A stretch of 10,395 nt of DNA from NCBI GenBank assembly GCA_003024985.2, contig PXIH01S0017600.1, one strand, 5' to 3'. The notes under the pieces are model-generated. The model saw nothing but the letters and a program-made list of their open reading frames with translations. It was not told the origin of the DNA and made no database searches. A program made the position numbers and the translations under genes. The stretch is from Euperipatoides rowelli (taxonomy: Eukaryota; Onychophora; Udeonychophora; Euonychophora; Peripatopsidae). Positions 1 through 8,604 of this stretch are shown here, one piece after another (the stretch's first letter is position 1; each line of letters begins with the position of its first letter).

Positions 1-239
1 TTTATTTTATTCATAAGTCTAGGTATTTTATTCAAAAATAATTTCTTTTTTTTTTTAATAAGAAAGCAAGATGTCAGACAGAGACAGAAAATATAAATGA
101 CCAATCCTCACATTGTGTTTGGTACACAACTTTGAAAAAAATGTTTATAAAAAAGTAGGAGTGGTTTCACTGTGAGTTGATCCTAGAATTTTTAAAGCAA
201 GCTCTATATTTATTTCCTCTGAAAATCACTGTAGGTCAA

Positions 240-365
240 CGCAGTTCAACGTAAAACCACCGCGCTTTCCAGTGTAGCACAAACTCAATGAATCTATGTT
301 CTTTAAAAGGTTTTAGCGTTGACACGAGTTATCGTGATGCACCGTATCATTCAGTGGAGCGCCGT
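240..365. other. CpG-rich, less A+T-rich patch
   Basis: About ten CpG dinucleotides fall within roughly 125 bases (for example at 240, 250, 261, 263, 317, 324 and 331, and a pair in GCGCCG near 359-363). CpG is scarce in the surrounding DNA. No open frame of useful length crosses it; a short minus-strand frame starting near 403 stops after 18 codons. It could be a relic of a mobile element, a fragment of a former exon, or a regulatory patch. The sequence does not decide between these. Confidence 0.4.
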
Positions 366-491
366 CCTAAGTGAAAGTTAATCTGCATTCTCTTTAGTGT
401 CATCCTAATTTGTTTCAAAGTTAGACCTAGATGCTTGAATAATAATAAAAAAAAAACTAACGATAGTTTATGATAAGGAGGTAAATTTGAA

Positions 492-521
492 CATTTTGAA
501 ACCTATTTACATTTCAAAATG
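492..521. repeat. Short perfect inverted repeat
   Basis: CATTTTGAAA (492-501) is followed after a 10-base spacer by its exact reverse complement TTTCAAAATG (512-521). Such A+T-rich hairpins arise often by chance in DNA of this composition, so no function is assigned. Confidence 0.5.
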
Positions 522-1397
522 ATTTTATTTTGGCCTTAAATCAATGCAGTTCTTTATATTGACAAATTTCCAAAGATCTTTTAATTCATGAAAATTATTT
601 ATTGTTTTATTGCCGTCAAGAGAGAATGATTATTGATTATAATATAGGATTATAAACTAGTTATAATTTGCTAGACATTTACTTTGGTAATAATTTAGAG
701 TGATTTTTTTTTTTAATTTAGTTTTAATAATTTATAATTACTGTAAACTTAAAATTGAACATACATTATGTATAAATTTTATATTATATTTATATACAGT
801 ATTTATATATACACTAACTCTCACGCTAAATTGTGACTGAGTTTTATTGTTTATTGTTCTTATCATATCTCTAAAAATAAATGGAATTAAAAGCTAACTT
901 TTTTCATTTTTATATACTTTAATATGTATTAAATAAGGGCATGTATTTTTTTCCCATTAAAATTCGTTTAATATTAAAAATTTTTAAAGATTCCCAAACT
1001 CGCTATTATTAAGATTTATTTTACAATCAAATCCTATGGGGAAAACATCTATTTTGTTCACCAGGGGTGCTGACCCTAAATCAAGATAACATCGGGGTCA
1101 GTTTTGACAACCTTCTCCTAATTATTAATTAAAACCCTTTACTTAGGATTGTAGAGGACAATCCAGTGATTTGTTTTAAAAAAAAATCAACCTTCTAGCT
1201 CAAGTGGATCAAGAGATTGACCTTTGAAAAAAATCACATTTATGTCTGGATGTCTTTTTACATATAATTCTAAAAAATAACTATGAAATGGGCTATGTGC
1301 ATGGTAAAAACCTATCACGAGTTAGTTTTAGGAATAGAAGGCAGAGATAAACCCACAAGACCATACACATAGACACATTTTTATAAAAAATTGAATT

Positions 1398-1416
1398 TGT
1401 CGTAAAATTTACGACA
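1398..1416. repeat. Short palindrome with CpG arms
   Basis: TGTCGTAAA (1398-1406) and TTTACGACA (1408-1416) are perfect reverse complements around a single central A. It is followed directly by the CpG-containing bases GCGCGC. A 9-bp palindrome with CpG in each arm is less expected here than a pure A+T one. It resembles a dimeric protein-binding site or a transposon terminus only in outline, and no partner copy was found. Confidence 0.45.
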
Positions 1417-2518
1417 GCGCGCTCACTCGAATGCTAATAATAGTACTAAATCTTATCTGTCATAATCATTGTCCTAAAGTAAACCTATTTCTCAAATATA
1501 TATTTTTTATGTTATACATTAATATAGAATTAATAAATAACTTTTTTTTTTAAACTAAAAGTATTCCTCCGTTTTTCTTTCAGTCATGTTTCCATATCAA
1601 TTCATTTTTATTAAAAAATAATATAAAACCTATTTTGATTATATAAACATTATTGTTTCTTTAGTAACTGTGTCCTTAAGAATGTGAGATAAGTGGTCAT
1701 GGTTAGTTAATTATCTCAAAATTAACTGAGAAATGAGTATTATAGATATAATATTTGGGTATATTTAGAAGCTACCTGTCATAAACCCATCAGCATAAAC
1801 TGATACACATTTTTATTATTGTGTTCATTATTATTATTATTTCTGTGGGATATACCATCTTATAAGTTAGAACATTATAATAAATAATTTAAATACTGTT
1901 AGGAAAAACAATAAATAACCTTTTTCTTAAGCTTTGCAGAACAGAGTTGGCAGATAAATACTCATAGAAACCTTAACCCTTATGTGAAAACAATAGGATA
2001 GTTAAAATCAGGGAAATCTTGCCATCCAAACGTTCTGTTAAAGAAGAGAGTGCAGGTGAATTAAAACTAACAGAGGCGCCGTAAACCTACTGTCTATCAG
2101 AAGACGATTTACGATCTGTGGAGTTCATCTATAAATGGACAGCAGTTCATTTTCTCAACAAATTTAGAGTACATAAACCCCACACACATATAATAAAGTT
2201 TTACCACCTTTTTTATACTTTTAGTAACATATAAAAATTAAAAGCATTCAGACATTCATATACTACACTAGAATTTAAAATATCTTATACACTATATTAA
2301 TTTTGAGAAAAAAAATAACTGGTATATCATAAAGAAATATATCTAAATATATCTAAAATATATTGTAATAAGCAAGGTATAATTAAAACATTACGACCTA
2401 TACATAAGCATTCCAAAAGTCTGTATCTATTTTTGTCAAATAGGGCAAAAATCAAGAATGTCTTAATGACAATTTATATAATTTTATACAAAATAAAAGT
2501 ATTTGAATTATGAATTAA

Positions 2519-2538
2519 TTTTTTTTTTTTTTTTTTTT
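2519..2538. repeat. Poly-T run (20 bases)
   Basis: An uninterrupted T run lies between GAATTAA and AGATCC. On the minus strand it reads as poly-A and could be the tail of an old retroposed sequence lying to its right, but no recognisable element body or target-site duplication was found. Confidence 0.5.
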
Positions 2539-2775
2539 AGATCCATAGTATACATAATGAATTTTCATGAATATTTTTGTGGGAATGTATGGTATAAAAA
2601 AATGATATGTAATGAGTTTAAGGGAAAATTTGAAAAAAAAATACATGATAAATCTGGGCTACAGTAAAAACAATATTGGTGAATAAATTTAAAAGAATTG
2701 AATCTGGGCATGCCAAAGATAAATCCGGAAACCAAAGACAGCATGCGAAAACACTGAATCTTTTCACCAAGTATG

Positions 2776-2850
2776 TGAATTGTTATTTGGTTGTGTTCAA
2801 TCTGGGGATAGAAATGTATCCCAGATTAAACACACCCAAACAACAATTCA
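2776..2850 (-). repeat. Strong imperfect hairpin (inverted repeat, about 32-bp arms)
   Basis: The left arm (2776-2808, starting TGAATTG and ending TCTGGGGA) and right arm (2819-2850, starting TCCCAGATT and ending CAATTCA) are reverse complements over about 31 positions, with three mismatches and one extra G, around a loop of about 10 bases. Read as a minus-strand RNA, two mismatches become G-U wobble pairs, leaving one true mismatch, so the minus-strand fold is the stronger one. Pairing mostly stops beyond the arms, apart from a possible four-base CAAG/CUUG pair after an internal loop. The size and near-perfect stem fit a microRNA-like precursor or a very short foldback element. Neither is proven, and no expression evidence is available here. 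Confidence 0.6.
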
Positions 2851-3229
2851 GGTAATCTTGCCCTCCACTCTGAAAATAATGTGTTATCCTATTCAATGAA
2901 GAAGATTATCCAATATGAACAACAATGTGTGGAGAACTGGTTAATCAAGTCAAAACTGATCATTTAATGGACACATTCTGATAAGTGATTAGAAGACTAT
3001 TCACATTTATGGTCAAATCAATAGTTATAATTGTTTAATCTGAGCTAGACAACTGAGTCACTATATGAGAATAAACTCACCTAAAGTATATCTGTACTAG
3101 GAAAGGAAAAATAAAAGGTTTATGACATTTTTTATTTCTTTTCAGAGACCATAGTGAAAGAAGATATTTATCTTGATATGCTTTGATAGTTTCTCAAACA
3201 CCAGCTTCATGGTATTTATGAAACAAATG
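2851..3229. other. Intergenic DNA, nothing recognised
   Basis: Moderately A+T-rich DNA without an open frame, RNA gene or clear repeat. The last 25 bases before 3230 may contain one further, very decayed 23-bp monomer. Confidence 0.5.
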
Positions 3230-3350
3230 ATTGGAGAAATCATGTACAGTATAAACAGATTTGGAATATTCCTGTACACATAGCTGTAATATTCATATAC
3301 AAAAATTTGGAGCATTTATGTACAAAAAGTTGGGGAATTTATATAAACAG
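3230..3350. repeat. Decayed outlying copies of the 23-bp satellite monomer
   Basis: Five consecutive segments follow the pattern TTGGxxxATTxxTxTACAxAxA: 3230-3258 (29 bp), 3259-3282 (24), 3283-3304 (22), 3305-3328 (24) and 3329-3350 (22). They share the GG..(C)ATT core and the TATACA or TGTACA second half of the monomers in the main array, and are closest to type C. There is no A-B-C ordering and the lengths vary, as expected for old unhomogenised repeats. They lie about 1 kb to the left of the main array. Confidence 0.7.
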
Positions 3351-4397
3351 ATTCTGGACCAGGGTTGACAATCCATGGGCCACTTCAATATTTAATTAAA
3401 ATGGCTGCATTGAAAAATAATTCAAATTAAAACGTCAGTCATAAAAAAATAAATATTAGAGAATAATGTCATTATTGTAATAATGATTAAATTGTGATTA
3501 TAAAAAAATAAGTGATTAAAATATCTTATTTTTTTTCCATTTCATCACTTTTTTTATTAAGAATGAATTGAGTCCGATAGAGTAAAATTTTCCAAAAGTA
3601 TAAAGATTTTTAAAAACTCTAATCAGCTAGTGTAGTCATTAGTATGCATCTCTGTCATTGTTTTACATGGATGTAGTTTTCCAGATTTCTAATTATCTAT
3701 GTTTAATCTTTTCAAAAGAACAGAAAAAAACCCTGAAATAATTAGTAATTTTTTAGTTAGACATAAAATGGCTTGAGATTTGAAGCAAAACAAGACCAAA
3801 TTACCAAATGAAACTTGATAAAATTCTAAAACAGACAATTGAATACAAAATAATTAGTAAACCATCAAACAGCTATTTATTTCTATATTGAACATTATAT
3901 TTTACAACTAAATTCATAATATTAAAAGACAGCCATATTCTTCCCAAATTTCTATGTGACTTGCAAGGCATAAAACAAAAAAGTGATTAATCTACTTAGT
4001 AAGGGCATAATACAACAACCTTATTATAAATTTTCACTTTACACATTAGGTTTTTCTGTTCTGTTAAGTTTTAACAATAAAATACAAATTTAACATCAAA
4101 TATTTTTATAAAAAAAATTTCTGATACACTGTAATGAAAATTCCACATCTTATCTTTTGACATGAACAAGTCACAAAAATCACAAGGAGAAAAATTTCTA
4201 AATTCTTTCTTATAACCAACAAAGTTATTAGATATAGGCAAATTAAAAACGTCCTAATTATTTATTAATGAGATTACATAAATCCTCATCTTTTTAATCC
4301 CACAAGTGATCACATCTCTTCCACAAGGTTCTCCTTCTTTCTTATAATCAATTTCATAAGGATTGAAGTATTATCACTACACTCAAAAAATGGAGAT
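3351..4397. other. A+T-rich spacer between outlying monomers and main satellite
   Basis: No gene, RNA or mobile element was recognised. The motif GTGATTA recurs near 3495, 3511 and 3982, and a short palindrome (AATAATG, T, CATTATT) sits at 3462-3476. Both are compatible with chance in A+T-rich DNA. Confidence 0.5.
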
Positions 4398-4535
4398 GGT
4401 TGGTCATTCAAATACTCAGAATTGGGACATTAATGCTACCAGTATTAGAACATTCATATACATAAAGTTTGGGCATTCAAGTACTCAGAAGTGGGGCACT
4501 AATGCTACCCATATTAGAACATTCATATACATAGA

Positions 4536-4706
4536 GTTTGGGCATTCAAGTACACATAGAGTTTGGGCATTCAAGTACACATAGAGTTTGGGCATTCAAG
4601 TACACATAGAGTTTGGGCATTCAAGTANAGAGTTTGGGCATTCAAGTACACATAGAGTTTGGGCATTCAAGTACACATAGAGTTTGGGCATTCAAGTACA
4701 CATAGA
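4536..4706. repeat. 25-bp A/C hybrid sub-array within the satellite
   Basis: From 4536 the A-B-C order gives way to tandem 25-bp units that start GTTTGGGCATTCAAG and end TACACATAGA. Six full copies and one cut by the N at 4628 are shown, without visible mismatches. The first part is monomer A and the last bases (ACATAGA) are those of monomer C, so the unit looks like an A/C fusion made by unequal exchange and then amplified. Perfect identity implies recent expansion, although the N join may have duplicated part of it. The regular A-B-C pattern resumes at 4707. Confidence 0.88.
4628..4628. other. Single-N assembly join
   Basis: The 95 bases before this N (4533-4627) are identical to the 95 bases after it (4629-4723). 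An exact suffix-to-prefix match suggests two contig ends that overlap but were not merged. Confidence 0.75.
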
Positions 4707-5087
4707 GTTTGGGCATTCAAGTAATCAGAATTGCAGCATTAATGCTGCCAGAATTAGAACAATAATATACATAAAGTTTGGGCATTCAAGTACTCAGAAT
4801 TGAGGCATTAATGTTACCAGTATTAGAACATTCAGATACATAGAGTTTGGGTATTAAAGTACTCAGAATTGGGGCATTAATGATATAAGAATTAGAACGT
4901 TCATATAAAGAGAGTTTTTGGCATTCAAGTACTCATAATTGAGGCATTAATGCTACCAGTATTAGAACATTCAGATACATAGAGTTTGGGCATCCAATTA
5001 CTCAGAATTGGGTCATTAATGCTACCAGTAATAGAACATTCAGTTTGGGCATTCAATTACTCAGAATTGGGGCATTAATGCTACCAG

Positions 5088-5088
5088 N
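5088..5088. other. Single-N assembly join
   Basis: The 44 bases before the N (5044-5087) are repeated exactly after it (5089-5132), and the 23-bp register breaks at the join. This again suggests overlapping contig ends. Confidence 0.7.
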
Positions 5089-5961
5089 TTTGGGCATTCA
5101 ATTACTCAGAATTGGGGCATTAATGCTACCAGTATTAGAACATTAAGTTTGGGCATTCAATTACTCAGAATTGGGGCATTAATTCTACCAGAATTAGGAC
5201 ATTCAGATACATAGAGTTTGGGTATTCAAGTACTCAGAATTGGGGCATTAATGATACCAGAATTAAAACATTCATATACATAGTGTTTGGGCATTCAAGT
5301 ACTCAGAATTGGGGCATTAATGATATAAGAATTAGTATATTAATATACATAGAGTTTGGGCATTCAATTACTCAGAATTGGAGCATAAATTCTACCAGAA
5401 TTGGGGCATTAATGATACCAGAATTAGAACAGTCATATACATAGAGTTTGGGCATTCAAGTACTCAGAATTGGGGCATAAATGTACCAGAATTAGAACAT
5501 TAAGATACATAGAGACTGGGTATTCAAGTACTCAGAATTGGGACATTAATGATACCAAAATTAGAATATTCATATACATAGAGTTTTGGCATTCAAGTAC
5601 TCATAATTGGGGCATTAATGATATAAGAATTAGTACATTAATATACAAAGAGTTTGGGCATTCAAGTACTCAGAATTGGGGCATTAATGATACCAGAATT
5701 ATAACATTCATATACATACAGTTTGGGCATTCAAGTACTCAGAATTGAGTCATTAATGCTACCATAATTAGAACATTCATATACATAGAGTTTAGGCTTT
5801 CAATTACTCAGAATTGAGGCATTACTGCTACCAGTATTAGAACATTCATATACATAGAGTTTGGGCATTCAAGTACTCAGAATTGGGGCATTAATGATAT
5901 CAGTATTAGAACATTCATATACATAGAGTTTGGGTATTCAAGTACTCAGAATTGGGGCATT

Positions 5962-5962
5962 N
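5962..5962. other. Single-N assembly join
   Basis: The 87 bases before the N (5875-5961) are identical to the 87 bases after it (5963-6049), while neighbouring satellite units differ from each other at several positions. An unmerged contig overlap is the simplest explanation. Confidence 0.78.
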
Positions 5963-6110
5963 ACTCAGAATTGGGGCATTAATGATATCAGTATTAGAAC
6001 ATTCATATACATAGAGTTTGGGTATTCAAGTACTCAGAATTGGGGCATTAATGATATAATAATTAGAACATTCATATACATAGAGTTTTGGCATTCAAGT
6101 ACTCACTAAT

Positions 6111-6545
6111 GCTACCATAATTAGAACATTCATATAAATAGAGTTTGGGCTTTCAAGTACTCAGAAATGGGGCATTGATGATATAAGAATTAGAACAATC
6201 ATAGAATTAAAACATTAATATACATAGAGTTTTGGCACTCAAGTACTCAGAATTGGGTCATTAATGCTACCATAATTAGAACATTCATATACATAGAGTT
6301 TGGGCTTTCAAGTACTTAGAATTGGGGCATTGATGATATAAGAATTAGAACAATCATATACATAGAGTTTGGACATTCAAGTACTCATAATTGGGGCATT
6401 AATGCTACCAGAATTAGAACATTCATATACATAGAGATTGGGCATTCAAGTACTAATAATTGGGGCATTAATGCTAAAGAATTAAAACATTAATATACAT
6501 AGAGTTTTGGCACTCAAGTACTCAGAATTGGGTCATTAATGCTAC
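6111..6545. repeat. Nested larger duplications inside the satellite
   Basis: Two sets of repeats larger than the 69-bp unit are visible. Bases 6111-6203 recur at 6266-6358 (93 bp, three mismatches, offset 155). Bases 6204-6270 recur at 6479-6545 (67 bp identical, offset 275, close to four 69-bp units). Both carry rare shared variants: GGCTTTCAAG and GATGATATAAG in the first set, TTTTGGCACTC and GGGTCATT in the second. This indicates block duplication of several units rather than unit-by-unit drift. Confidence 0.8.
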
Positions 6546-6857
6546 ATAATTAGATCAATCATATACATAGAGTTTGGGCATTCAAGTACTCAGAATTGTG
6601 GCATTAATGCTACCAGAATTAGAACATGCATAGAGATTGGGCATTCAAGTACTAATAATTGGGGCATTAATGATACTAGAATTAAAATGATATACATAGA
6701 GTTTGGGCATTCAAGTACTCAGAATCGGGGCATTAATGCTACCAGAAATAGAACATTCATATAGAGTCTGGGAATTCAAGTACTCATAATTGGGGCATTA
6801 ATGCTACAATAATTAGGGTATTAATAAAAACTGAGTTAGGATATTAGTAGGGAAGGA

Positions 6858-7325
6858 CATTTTTGCTCTTTGTGGCCTTAGTGAAAGTATATGTAATATG
6901 TTTATTTCTTTAAATCTTTGAATGTTTTGTTTGACTTGGGTCATTTAAGTGCATTTTAAAAAGCGATGAAAAAGCAAAATTGAATCTTTTAAAAATGCGA
7001 AATACAATTTATTGTGCTACAAAAGTGAAATTTATTTTTTTGTGCTATAAAAAGATGAAAAGGCCTTTTTTTAAAAAAACATTGAAATTATTATTTTTCT
7101 TTTAAACTAAAATAATTGTCATTGAAAGTAATAATAGCATGAGACTTCCTGGTCAAAGTGATATAGTCAAAATAAAATATATTGATTTTAATTAATTAGA
7201 CTAAATATAATGCAGTGTATTTCAATAAAGATTGTATCATTTTAAAAAAAATATATTGAAACAGGATGTCTGCAGTGGCAAATAATAAACATTGTTACTT
7301 TCTTTTTCTCCCTCATGCTCCAATA
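6858..7325. other. Spacer between satellite and retrotransposon tail
   Basis: A+T-rich DNA with no gene. A weak two-copy direct repeat is visible: TGTGCTA followed by an A-rich GATGAAA or GTGAAA stretch, at 7013 and again at 7041. No 23-bp monomers were recognised, so the satellite does not continue up to the retrotransposon on this side. Confidence 0.5.
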
Positions 7326-7721
7326 TCATTTATTTTATTTTATTAAACATAAACAACAGTCTATAGACCAATTACAGTTATGTTTTGGTATATACATGAA
7401 GAAACATACAATATTAACATTAATTTAGCAAAAAGGAATTGCACAAATTTGAAGAGTACATGCACAGAGTGTTTATCATCTAAGAGCTACGTGATCAACT
7501 CCCCATAACATACTTATTACAAAGATGGCAAACATTTCATAATTTCCATAAAATCCAAAGTGGCAATGCATCAGAATAATTTAAAGATTAAAAATAAATT
7601 GGTAGAAAGTGATCCAATGAGACAGCAAAGATAGACAAAAGATAGACGATAGAGAAGTGGTGTCAAGATGTATTTCTGTTAAATAAAGTTCAGATAAAAT
7701 GAAAATGTTACAGAGCACAAT
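7326..7721 (-). other. 3' untranslated region and A-rich tail of the retrotransposon
   Basis: Downstream of the ORF2 stop on the minus strand lie about 400 bases with no open frame. They end in TTTAATAAAATAAAATAAAT (tail complement at about 7328-7345 on the plus strand). A short AATAA-type repeat tail is typical of non-LTR elements that use their 3' end for priming. The outer boundary is approximate because the flanking DNA is also A+T-rich. Confidence 0.65.
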
Positions 7722-8357
7722 TCAAATATCATTATAGTCTATCAGGTCACCAAAAAGGTCGATACAAGTAGACTTAAATTCATGGTAAGGAGCAAAAGGC
7801 GAAATTTTATGATTGATAAGTCGTATCATTGCTTGGAGGAGAGGGTTAGAATAGCTAACACGTTTAAAAACATAGGTTAAAAAAAATTCTATAAGTTCTG
7901 GTGTGGTGAGTAGGTGAGAAAAGGTTAATTTCTGATAGAAGATTTGGGCAGTTTACATGAGGATGTATAAGGTTATATAAGAGATTAGTTTCTGCAAATG
8001 CTCGGCGGCAGGAAAGTGTCGGGAATCTGAAATAATTGCGGAATTCAGTGTAGGATAGACAATGAAAGTTTAATTTTACTTTGAAAGAAAGCCATTTGAG
8101 ATATTTGTACTGTACCTTTTCAATGGAATTTGAGTCAGCCTGTGTGCAGTTTGACCAGGTAGGGGAACAGTAGGATGAATATAGGCATTATATAGAGAAT
8201 TAATAGCTCTAAAGTTATTGAATGAACGAGTAGCTTTTCTTATGAATCCAAGAGAGCGTGAGGCCTTATAAACTATGTAATTAATATGAAATCTAAAGGA
8301 AAAAGTATCAGTACAGAAGATCCCAAGATCACCTATAGAGGTAACTCTATCTTCTGA
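7722..8357 (-). pseudogene. C-terminal domain relic of the retrotransposon ORF2
   Basis: Three frames together carry the usual C-terminal region of Jockey/CR1-like ORF2 proteins. From 8357 to about 8179 one frame gives IGDLGIF, then KASRSLGFIRKATR and LYNAYIHP, resembling the DLGV and K..LGF...LY...V.P patterns. A frame change near 8175 leads to an uninterrupted 102-codon stretch (8172-7867) with SPTWSN, IEKVQYKYLK, PTLSCRRAFA and LLYNLI, matching the S..W.P....I..VQ..FLR and L..RR...DL pattern of the family. It ends at a TAA (7864-7866). A frame change at or near the A8 run (7879-7886 on the plus strand) gives the final stretch with SNPLLQAMIRLIN and a terminal stop at 7722-7724. The role of this domain is poorly defined in the family. 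Frame assignment was made by eye. Confidence 0.78.
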
Positions 8358-8382
8358 TCATCCATTTTATATTGTTAGTAGT

Positions 8383-8604
8383 AGGGAGATTTAGACTGTA
8401 AGAAGGTGATAGAGGAACATTTAGCAATATTTACATTAAGACCACAGATTTTACATCACATGTATAAACTTTGGACATCATTTTGCAGAGTGTTATAATC
8501 ATGAGGAGTCTCAATTATTTTGAAGATCTAGAGTCATTGGCGTGAAGTAGTATATTTGAGTCAATATAGTCAGGCAAGTCATTAATAAACAATGTGACAG
8601 TAAA
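8383..8604 (-). pseudogene. Decayed RT palm motif C and thumb of the same element
   Basis: After the frameshift near 8600 the homologous reading continues in another minus-strand frame as TLFINDLPDYID, then reaches HAND (8533-8544) where active relatives have a FADD or YADD-type catalytic motif. The first of the paired aspartates is therefore lost. A further frame change in a short A run near 8520 leads to KIIETPHDYNTLQNDVQSLY and, past an in-frame TGA at 8456-8458 where tryptophan (TGG) is typical, to GLNVNIAKCSSITF. These are recognisable thumb-region patterns (L..D...LY.WC, LN..KC..ITF). The segment shows that the enzyme is dead and that decay is by scattered point changes and small indels. 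Confidence 0.75.

Larger units (their letters stand above)
1..2775. other. A+T-rich intergenic DNA, no gene seen
   Basis: No long open frame, tRNA-like fold or recognisable protein fragment was found on either strand. The stretch is dominated by A and T runs, short TTA-type microsatellite (around 1829-1842) and small palindromes. The exceptions listed separately are a CpG-rich patch, two short inverted repeats and a poly-T run. Single exons of a host gene with large introns cannot be excluded by eye, but no splice-bounded coding stretch stood out. Confidence 0.6.
4398..6857. repeat. Satellite array: 69-bp trimeric unit of 23-bp monomers A-B-C
   Basis: Roughly 33-36 copies of a 69-bp unit are present. 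Each unit consists of three 23-bp monomers: A begins GTTTGGGCATTC and ends TACTCAGA; B begins ATTGGGGCATTAATG and ends ACCAGA; C begins ATTAGAACATTC and ends ACATAGA. The first clean unit is A 4398-4420, B 4421-4443, C 4444-4466; the last is B 6789-6811, C 6812-6834 and a decayed A-like monomer at 6835-6857. Consensus monomers match each other at only 13-15 of 23 positions, whereas same-type copies are usually close to identical. This is the signature of a higher-order repeat: old monomers diverged, then a three-monomer block was amplified. Common variants are GATATAAG or GATACCAG in B, CAATTACT in A, and C copies lacking about 10 bases. Both edges are more diverged than the centre. Function is unknown; satellites of this kind are usually heterochromatic. 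Confidence 0.93.

Noticed and set aside
476-487. Shine-Dalgarno-like AAGGAGGT
   Set aside because: The window is eukaryotic and no open frame follows; a chance match.
1070-1101. CTGACCC / GGGTCAG inverted repeat
   Set aside because: Arms are only 7 bp with an 18-base loop and no supporting context; too weak to list as a feature.
1705-1727. AGTTAATT / AATTAACT inverted repeat
   Set aside because: An 8-bp A+T palindrome with a 7-base loop is expected by chance in this composition.
4363-4584. 73-codon plus-strand open frame
   Set aside because: It lies almost wholly in the satellite and stays open because the unit is 69 bp. It stops when the register changes to 25-bp units, and the encoded peptide is just the repeat.
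5470-5748. 92-codon plus-strand open frame
   Set aside because: Same cause as above: a translated satellite with no start context, no homology and repeat-derived composition.
4398-6857. CRISPR array
   Set aside because: Regular spacing is present, but the intervening segments are also repeated and related to each other, the context is eukaryotic, and there are no cas genes.
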